From Tetmemena sp. SeJ-2015 (lineage: Eukaryota; Ciliophora; Spirotrichea; Sporadotrichida; Oxytrichidae), in the NCBI GenBank assembly GCA_027382625.1, contig JAJKFJ010004448.1, positions 1 to 21,035 of the forward strand: a stretch of DNA of 21,035 nucleotides, given 5' to 3'. Shown here one piece after another: positions 16,901-21,035 of the stretch (position 1 is its first letter; each line of letters starts with the position of its first letter). The notes below the pieces were generated by a model. The model searched no databases. It worked only from the letters and a program-made list of their open reading frames with translations, and was not told the DNA's origin. The translations under genes and the position numbers were made by a program.

Positions 16901-18371
16901 TTTATTCATTCAAATAATCTGTGTGTGAATAAACAAATCACTTAAGACGGACTGAAGTGCTAGTAAGGATAAAATGAAAGCTCTGCTATTTAGAACAAGC
17001 TTTTCTTTTCTTATATGCATTTTATAAACGAGTCACCCATTTCTTTCAGGAACTCTTCCGATATAAATTTCTTGCAAACAAATCTTCAAGGCTCTAATTT
17101 GGCTATTTTCGGCAATAGCCACTCCAGCACTCTTTAAAAAATTTATTTTCTGCATTATTTCCTTCCCTTTACATTTTTATTTGTTTTAAGCACAAACTCT
17201 ACTGACTAAATCTAAAACGAGCAGGACGCTGCTAATCAGTAGAGGCGAGGCAGAGGGAGACCTCCTGAAGGAAATATAGTGGAGATTGAAGCAAAACAGC
17301 CAGAAGCCCAAAAGATCAAATAATTATTGCGAAAATCAAGGCACCTCCTTAGAGATGCTTACAAAGAAATTGATCCTCAGATTGAAAAGAATATCAAGCT
17401 AGCTATTTTAAGGTTTCAATTTAAAACATACAAAATGAAATGAAAGCAAGATAAATTAAAATTCAAAACGTTTGGTTTTTTTTCTCAATTATTTTTATCC
17501 ATTAAAGAAGTAAAAATGTACAAAAGTATATTGCCACGATTTAAACTATTTGTAGAGAAATTGAGTTCTCTTTTCGTTCTAATTTCGAGTATAAGAAAGG
17601 CAAACTTTTGAAAAATTGTATTTAATATCCTTTTCATATTTTAGGGAATAGATAAATTAAGCTTTCTTAGTTATAATAAAGTTTTATTAAAAGTAATAAA
17701 CCAACAAAGGCTCTAGTATCCGAGAGCAAATGCGGCCAGTTCTTAATAGATCTCTATGATAACGGAAGGAACGAGAAGAAGTTTAACTTTTTCAAGCTTC
17801 AAGTCAAAGCTAAAGGAAGAATGTATTTAGCATCTTCTATTTTTATGGAAGAATATATTTCAATCTTTTAAAATTTGTTTTTAATAAGACACGATTCCTC
17901 TGGAAAAGTGAGAGAGTTGCATCTTAAAAATCAAGAAGAGCAAGACCCTGAGGAATAACTATTCGCCCTGGTTCTCTCCTCGTATAACCTCAGGCGAATA
18001 CAAAAGGTATCTTAGTATATTTAATGCAATTTATAAAAAGCTGCTCCTTGATCAAACATGGAGAGACTTTTATACTTTAATCAAAGAAGATCTGGGAAAG
18101 ATTGCTTGCTAGAGAGATCCAGATTCCAAAAAAAAATAAGATCTAATAGGTTTTAAAGTAATAAAATTATTATGAATTCCTTAATTTATTTGGATCTAGA
18201 GAAAATGTTGTTAAATTAAATATAAAAGTATTTTATCTAATGGATGTCCATGAGTTCGTTTATAAGGAGCTAGACAAAATGGAAGACAAAGCTTAGGAGG
18301 AATCATTGATCAAATAATAGCTGCAGTAATCAGATTCGACCATTCCTATTCAGCTTTTTAACACCTATTGA
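13912..18371 (+). CDS. Gene JK: AT-hook-like protein, about 823 aa, 16 MDSs
   Basis: ATG 13912 begins MSQISIGSQESDQAIYNE and TGA lies at 18369-18371. Fifteen IESs leave 2472 bp, or 823 codons plus stop. The N-terminal third is Ser/Gln-rich with KVTLKFEEEINKSNFFHL and FELILSEDERDLALRARGF. The middle is low-complexity Gln/Ser/Pro, then a basic Lys/Gln stretch (KAKAKTRKNEQKQK), then QQRRGRGRPPEGN, an AT-hook-like core at 17246-17266. The C-terminus is helical and charged (LLRKSRHLLRDAYKEIDPQ, DFYTLIKEDLGKIACQRD, HEFVYKELDKMEDKAQEES). DNA or chromatin binding is inferred only from the AT-hook; nothing else was recognised. The IES after the first MDS contains a transposon-like element. Confidence 0.85.
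14157..14165 (+). repeat. Target-site duplication, left copy, GAAAATAAA
   Basis: Identical to 14777-14785 at the right end of element copy 1. Confidence 0.8.
14166..14776. mobile_element. Inverted-repeat element copy 1, 611 bp, foldback/MITE-like
   Basis: The element starts with eight G and ends with eight C. Arms of about 250 bp are inverted repeats (GGCCTTTCCTC... and its reverse complement), around a unique centre of about 115 bp. It is flanked by the 9-bp direct repeat GAAAATAAA at 14157-14165 and 14777-14785, a likely target-site duplication. No transposase-like frame was seen, so it is probably non-autonomous. The ends do not resemble the C4A4 telomere-like ends of hypotrich TBE transposons. 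Confidence 0.88.
14777..14785 (+). repeat. Target-site duplication, right copy, GAAAATAAA
   Basis: Directly follows the C8 end of element copy 1 and matches 14157-14165. Confidence 0.8.
14922..14928 (+). other. Tentative IES, 7 bp, pointer ATAT
   Basis: ATAT at 14922-14925 and 14929-14932. Removal shifts phase 2 to 0 and gives INWQAKKYMQQRNEWIMPD. Other nearby edges are possible. Confidence 0.45.
15071..15168 (+). other. IES, 98 bp, pointer AGAT
   Basis: The repeat at 15071-15074 and 15169-15172 joins IKGAENSD to DNQPLNFQFYTEG, phase 0 to 2. Confidence 0.75.
15230..15236 (+). other. IES, 7 bp, pointer CAG
   Basis: CAG at 15230-15232 and 15237-15239. Removal gives NKFQTQRYYGEIFELILSE, phase 2 to 0. 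Confidence 0.6.
15326..15482 (+). other. IES, 157 bp, pointer ATTC
   Basis: The repeat at 15326-15329 and 15483-15486 joins RGFSMIKF to EEECELLQKANTNQ, phase 0 to 1. Confidence 0.75.
15576..15604 (+). other. IES, 29 bp, pointer GAATT
   Basis: The repeat at 15576-15580 and 15605-15609 joins IFPKPIKN to WGNEGVSMPFSNRS, phase 1 to 0. It removes an overlapping false stop (15604) and false start (15603). Confidence 0.8.
15919..15967 (+). other. IES, 49 bp, pointer AATAATCG
   Basis: The 8-bp repeat at 15919-15926 and 15968-15975 joins QYCDEIGQQS to PDQLCNQSHIDAVK, phase 0 to 1. Confidence 0.88.
16309..16399 (+). other. IES, 91 bp, pointer CATAAG
   Basis: The repeat at 16309-16314 and 16400-16405 joins NLNYLHK to KSKINLNDLSPIIKFD, phase 1 to 2. 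Confidence 0.85.
16453..16727 (+). other. IES, 275 bp, pointer TTAAGATT
   Basis: The 8-bp repeat at 16453-16460 and 16728-16735 joins PIIKFDQD to SSTRMRDQKAKAKTRK, phase 2 to 1. Confidence 0.88.
16891..16924 (+). other. IES, 34 bp, pointer GTGAATA
   Basis: The 7-bp repeat at 16891-16897 and 16925-16931 joins SAKVSSRVN to KQITQDGLKCQQG, phase 1 to 2. Confidence 0.88.
17126..17188 (+). other. IES, 63 bp, pointer AGCAC
   Basis: The repeat at 17126-17130 and 17189-17193 keeps phase and turns FGNSHSS plus a hydrophobic insert into GNSHSSTNSTDQIQNEQ. A nearby ACTCT repeat (67 bp) would break the frame. Confidence 0.8.
17246..17266 (+). other. AT-hook-like motif RGRGRPP in gene JK
   Basis: The codons give R-G-R-G-R-P-P in the coding phase. 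AT-hooks are built on a G-R-P core with flanking basic residues and bind the minor groove of AT-rich DNA. Confidence 0.65.
17399..17712 (+). other. IES, 314 bp, pointer CTAG
   Basis: The repeat at 17399-17402 and 17713-17716 joins PQIEKNIKL to VSESKCGQFLIDLYDNG, phase 2 to 1. Confidence 0.82.
17817..17885 (+). other. IES, 69 bp, pointer AAGA
   Basis: The repeat at 17817-17820 and 17886-17889 joins KLQVKAKGR to HDSSGKVRELHLK in phase. Confidence 0.8.
18008..18017 (+). other. IES, 10 bp, pointer TAT
   Basis: TAT at 18008-18010 and 18018-18020. Removal gives NLRRIQKVFNAIYKKLLLDQ, phase 1 to 2. Confidence 0.65.
18141..18234 (+). other. IES, 94 bp, pointer ATCTAAT
   Basis: The 7-bp repeat at 18141-18147 and 18235-18241 joins PDSKKKQDL to MDVHEFVYKELDK, phase 2 to 0. 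Confidence 0.88.
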
Positions 18372-18558
18372 TCTAAATATTTTAGTGTTAGATTATTATT
18401 TTGCACAAAATTTTTATAAACTATAGACTAATTTATTTTATTTTGCAAAAATGAAGAGTGGTTTATGTAATCTAACTCTCTCTCTCTCTCTTGCTTTATG
18501 AGCTATAAAATTTAAGGGTCTGCAATTTGTCCAACACTTAATAACTAAATATATTTTT
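18372..18558. other. 3' flank of gene JK
   Basis: 187 bp between the JK stop and element copy 2. AT-rich with a CT microsatellite; no gene seen. Confidence 0.5.
18476..18492 (+). repeat. CT microsatellite
   Basis: An uninterrupted run of CT dinucleotides in the 3' flank of gene JK, shortly before element copy 2. Confidence 0.9.
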
Positions 18559-19166
18559 GGGGGGGGCCTTTCCTCGACAGTAAAATTTTATAATGAAAAA
18601 AGATAAGAAAAAAATATGTTTATAGCGTAATTTTCGCTCCTTAATCTGATTCTTCCAGTTATTGAGGCCTGTTCGAACATCTAAGGCTTCAAATTTTAAT
18701 CCTAATTCAGTCTCATAGAGGCCAGCTGCACCTAAATAAAATCTATATTTTATGCTAATTTTCCGCTATTGCAAAATAAACTTAAAGTGCAATTTTTAAA
18801 GAGTGCAACTTTTATTGAATATATAGCATGCCTCAGTTATAAGCCCAAAGAAGTATAGCTGAAAAATTACAGCATTAGCCGCTTAATTATGAATTAAATG
18901 TTTGGTTCTATAATAATGTTGCACTCTTTAAAAATTGCACTTTAAGTTTATTTTGCAATAGCGGAAATTAGCATAAAATATAGATTTTATTTAGGTGCAG
19001 CTGGCCTCTATGAGACTGAAATAGGATTAAAATTTGAAGCCTTAGATGTTCGAACAGGCCTCAATAACTGGAAGAATCAGATTAAGGAGCGAAAATTACC
19101 CTATAAACATATTTTTTTCTTATCTTTTTTCATTATAAAATTTTACTGTCGAGGAAAGGCCCCCCC
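18559..19166. mobile_element. Inverted-repeat element copy 2, 608 bp, foldback/MITE-like
   Basis: It is the same family as 14166-14776: a G8 start, C7 end, and arms of about 250 bp in inverted orientation with shared blocks such as CTTTCCTCGACAG and GTTCGAACATCTAAGGC. The central spacer differs from copy 1. It is flanked by TATTTTT at 18552-18558 and 19167-19173, a likely target duplication. It lies between genes JK and L. No coding capacity for a transposase was seen. Confidence 0.86.
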
Positions 19167-19433
19167 TATTTTTTTAATTCTCTGGAAGAAATAAGTGTAG
19201 AATATATTAAATTTCTATATTTGATGCTTACCCCTTCTTAATTTAGAAATAACTTGTAGAAACTTAAATTAATTCTCTCATTCATCAAGAGTGTGCAATT
19301 AATCAGTTTCTTTGTCATTCTGGTTTTCTGATTATAAAATAATAAAAGAGATTGAGTAATTTTACTTGACATCCTGATCTGAAATTATAATAATCTAAAA
19401 TAGTAGTTTAAAAATCACAGCTTAAGAATCATA
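19167..19433. other. 5' flank of gene L
   Basis: 267 bp of AT-rich sequence ahead of the first ATG of gene L; nothing else recognised. Confidence 0.5.
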
Positions 19434-21035
19434 ATGCAGAACGCATCTTCACACTATTCCTCACAGTAGTAACATTACTACCCCAATCAGGAAGCAGCAG
19501 ACGCTTCCTCTTCTTATTAGAGTACTTATCTAAGCAGTAATATGGGAAGTGGGACAGATGGTCCAAACGAGATCTGTGAAAATTGCAAAAATCCATACAA
19601 TCAGATGGAGCGACACATCATCATGCTACCTTGCGGAGATATGATATGCTTGCAGTGCTTCGATAAGCTATATGAGGCTGAGAAGTCAGTCATCACTTGT
19701 CCTTACGATCAAGAAAACCTTACAATCCCTAAAAAGCTCAAAGAGAACATTCATTAATTCATTCATTAAAGTTGGTCTCTATCTAAGAATATATTCTAAT
19801 ATTAGTAACTTGAGGATGCGAGCAACTGTACTCTGGATAAATTGTGATACGCATCAGACAACAGAGGCCAAGGTATTTTGCCGCCAGCATCAGACTTTAC
19901 TCTGCCATTAATGCGCTCTTATGCTTCACTCTGACCACAGAGTTTCCTTGACCGATGTGAAGTCAAGAGATGTGGAAGCCTACTTGCACAACGCTTCTCT
20001 CTAGTTAAATGGCCTCCAGCAGAGAATAAGTTAGCTTCTTGATTTCATTGGAGGTTTTCAGAGAAGATAGAGATCTATAAGTGGGCAGGAGTTTATGCAC
20101 ACAGTGGAGTAAATTCAAGAGATCATGAGTCCACATCTCAAGACTAAAGAGGATAAATCAGCGATCACCTTCCTTGGAATTGATGAGATCAGAGATGTAT
20201 CTAACTAGAACTAGGCAGTCACTCCTAGATCATCTCAACAAAATTAGCCGCCGGGATCAGTCCGTCAATCTTTATTTACTCTCAATATACGAAGAAAATT
20301 TAAAGGTCTTTTCAGTAGCCTGCTTCTCAAGCTTTCGGGGGATCTTAGACCGGAACTCATTAGCGCCAGTCTTCCCAGCCTCCTCAGAGAAACTAAAGCC
20401 AACAGCCTCAGTCATAGAGCTAGTCAAGCTCTTATCCCTAAGCTTAAGTTTAATCCTAGCCGTAGCAAGTACCTGCATTTGGAACACAATCGCCTGCAGC
20501 ACAGTTCTAATTTTAGAATCAGTCTTAGTCAAGCAACAGTGCCGGAGGTTCAAGTATGAATCTCTTTGACTTTAGTACTAACTCTGCTTCCTCAGAAGGA
20601 GTTCTTGATTCATAGACTAGACAAACTTTTAAGATATCAGAGTAAGATGTGAAGATGCTCGCAACCTGGCTTGGAGGAAATCCAGTCTATACCTAGCTCT
20701 TATTTCACAAGTAATGCAAATATTTTAATCTTCAGAGGAACCAGAGATGGCTTCAGCGCTTAGAGCTTCCACTCGAAATGTGATGGTCAGGGTGCAACCT
20801 TCATATTGATTCTTTCAGACAAAGGTAAAGTGTTTGGAGGTTTTACAAGCATGCCCCTAAGTTCCTAGTCCAAGTTCCTTTCCGATGAGAAAGCTTTCAT
20901 TAAAAAAGTTATTTAAATTTCTCATATTCATCTTCTCAATTACTCATAAAACTCGCCACAGACCATATCAGAGTTTGAATCAGTCAGTAATTCATGACAA
21001 GAATTTGCTTTGCCAGTTCGGAGCTGATCTGAAGA
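19434..21035 (+). CDS. Gene L: RING/B-box/TLDc protein, 3' end outside the window, at least 5 MDSs
   Basis: ATG 19434 begins MQNASSHYSSQQQHYYP, a Ser/Gln-rich leader using TAG/TAA as Gln; a second in-frame ATG lies at 19542. A RING-like finger follows (CENC, MLPCGDMICLQCF, CPYD; Asp replaces the usual His after PCG). From 19843 a B-box2 pattern is seen (CDTHQ, FCRQH, LCHQC, HSDH). Then come a helical region, a Gln/Ser/Pro linker with many TAG codons (SQAFGGSQTGTHQRQS), and from about 20700 a TLDc domain: FRGTRDGFSAQSFHSKCDG, KVFGGFTSMPLSS, DEKAFIFSITHKTRH. RING/B-box proteins often act as ubiquitin ligases, so a TLDc-bearing ligase is inferred. Coding GC is visibly higher than in the other genes. 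Confidence 0.88.
19575..19706 (+). other. RING-like finger in gene L
   Basis: Cysteines in CENC, PCGDMICLQC and TCPYD follow RING spacing. The His of the canonical PCGH is Asp, so zinc binding at that site may be altered. Confidence 0.7.
19782..19794 (+). other. Tentative IES, 13 bp, pointer TCTAA
   Basis: TCTAA at 19782-19786 and 19795-19799. Removal shifts phase 0 to 1 between the RING and B-box segments (SWSLSNISNLRMRATVL). The phase change is certain; the edges are less so. Confidence 0.55.
19843..19938 (+). other. B-box zinc finger in gene L
   Basis: The pattern C-x2-H-x8-C-x7-C-x2-C-x4-H-x2-H is readable across CDTHQ, FCRQH, LCHQC and HSDH. Confidence 0.75.
20265..20281 (+). other. 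IES, 17 bp, pointer TCAAT
   Basis: The repeat at 20265-20269 and 20282-20286 joins QNQPPGSVRQ to YTKKIQRSFQQPASQ, phase 1 to 0. Confidence 0.8.
20699..20729 (+). other. IES, 31 bp (pointer CTT) or 28 bp (pointer TT)
   Basis: CTT at 20699 and 20730, or TT at 20703 and 20731. Either joins LGGNPVYTQL to FRGTRDGFSA at the TLDc start, phase 0 to 1. TLDc homology fixes the frame but not which pointer is used. Confidence 0.75.
20896..20926 (+). other. IES, 31 bp, pointer TTCAT
   Basis: The repeat at 20896-20900 and 20927-20931 gives LSDEKAFIFSITHKTRH, exactly the TLDc pattern AFxFSL..KT, phase 1 to 2. Confidence 0.9.

Noticed and set aside
20174..20569. Standard-code + frame of 131 codons and its minus-strand partner (20272-20553)
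   Set aside because: Both are shadows of gene L; the coding phase is fixed by the B-box upstream, the TLDc domain downstream and the TCAAT junction.
1..21035. Tetrahymena or Paramecium as the source
   Set aside because: Many pointers lack TA, which excludes Paramecium-type IESs, and precise IESs are far too frequent inside coding sequence for Tetrahymena.
1..21035. CRISPR array, rRNA, tRNA, telomeric G4T4 repeats, bacterial promoters or terminators
   Set aside because: None was seen; regularly spaced repeats and known RNA gene signatures are absent.

Overview
This window reads as germline (micronuclear) DNA of a ciliate, most likely a hypotrich/spirotrich relative of Oxytricha or Stylonychia. 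Almost no long frames exist under the standard code. If TAA and TAG are read as glutamine and only TGA as stop, long protein-like frames appear along nearly the whole window. These frames are broken repeatedly, and at almost every break a short direct repeat (pointer, 3-15 bp) flanks an AT-rich insert. Removing one repeat copy plus the insert restores the frame. The pointers are not restricted to TA (examples GAGCT, AGCAC, TTCAT, GTGAATA), which argues against Paramecium. Precise excision inside coding sequence argues against ordinary Tetrahymena IESs. I call the retained pieces MDSs and the removed inserts IESs.

Layout, left to right: (1) a large + strand gene already open at base 1 and ending near 6261, with a TLDc domain at about 4.8-5.4 kb; (2) gene D, + strand, 6606-8689, 10 MDSs, about 350 codons; (3) gene E, - strand, 7985-7428, about 131 codons, lying entirely inside a 683-bp IES of gene D; (4) gene F, + strand, 8968-9879; (5) gene GH, + strand, about 10158-12036; (6) gene I, + strand, 12160-13372, 271 codons; (7) gene JK, + strand, 13912-18371, 16 MDSs, about 823 codons, with an AT-hook-like motif; (8) gene L, + strand, from 19434 off the right edge, a RING/B-box/TLDc protein. 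Gaps between loci are short (about 120-1060 bp), and E is the only gene on the - strand.

Two copies of a roughly 610-bp element with arms of about 250 bp in inverted orientation and G8/C8 ends are present. One sits inside the first IES of gene JK, flanked by a 9-bp target duplication. The other lies between JK and L, flanked by 7 bp.

All junctions were found by eye from frame, pointer and restored protein sense. For genes D, E, F, I and JK the summed MDS lengths are divisible by three and end in TGA. Remaining gaps are three junctions of the first gene (about 467-540, 6032-6070, 6105-6130) and one in gene GH (about 10440-10765). Only TLDc, RING, B-box and AT-hook signatures were recognised; the other proteins are unidentified.
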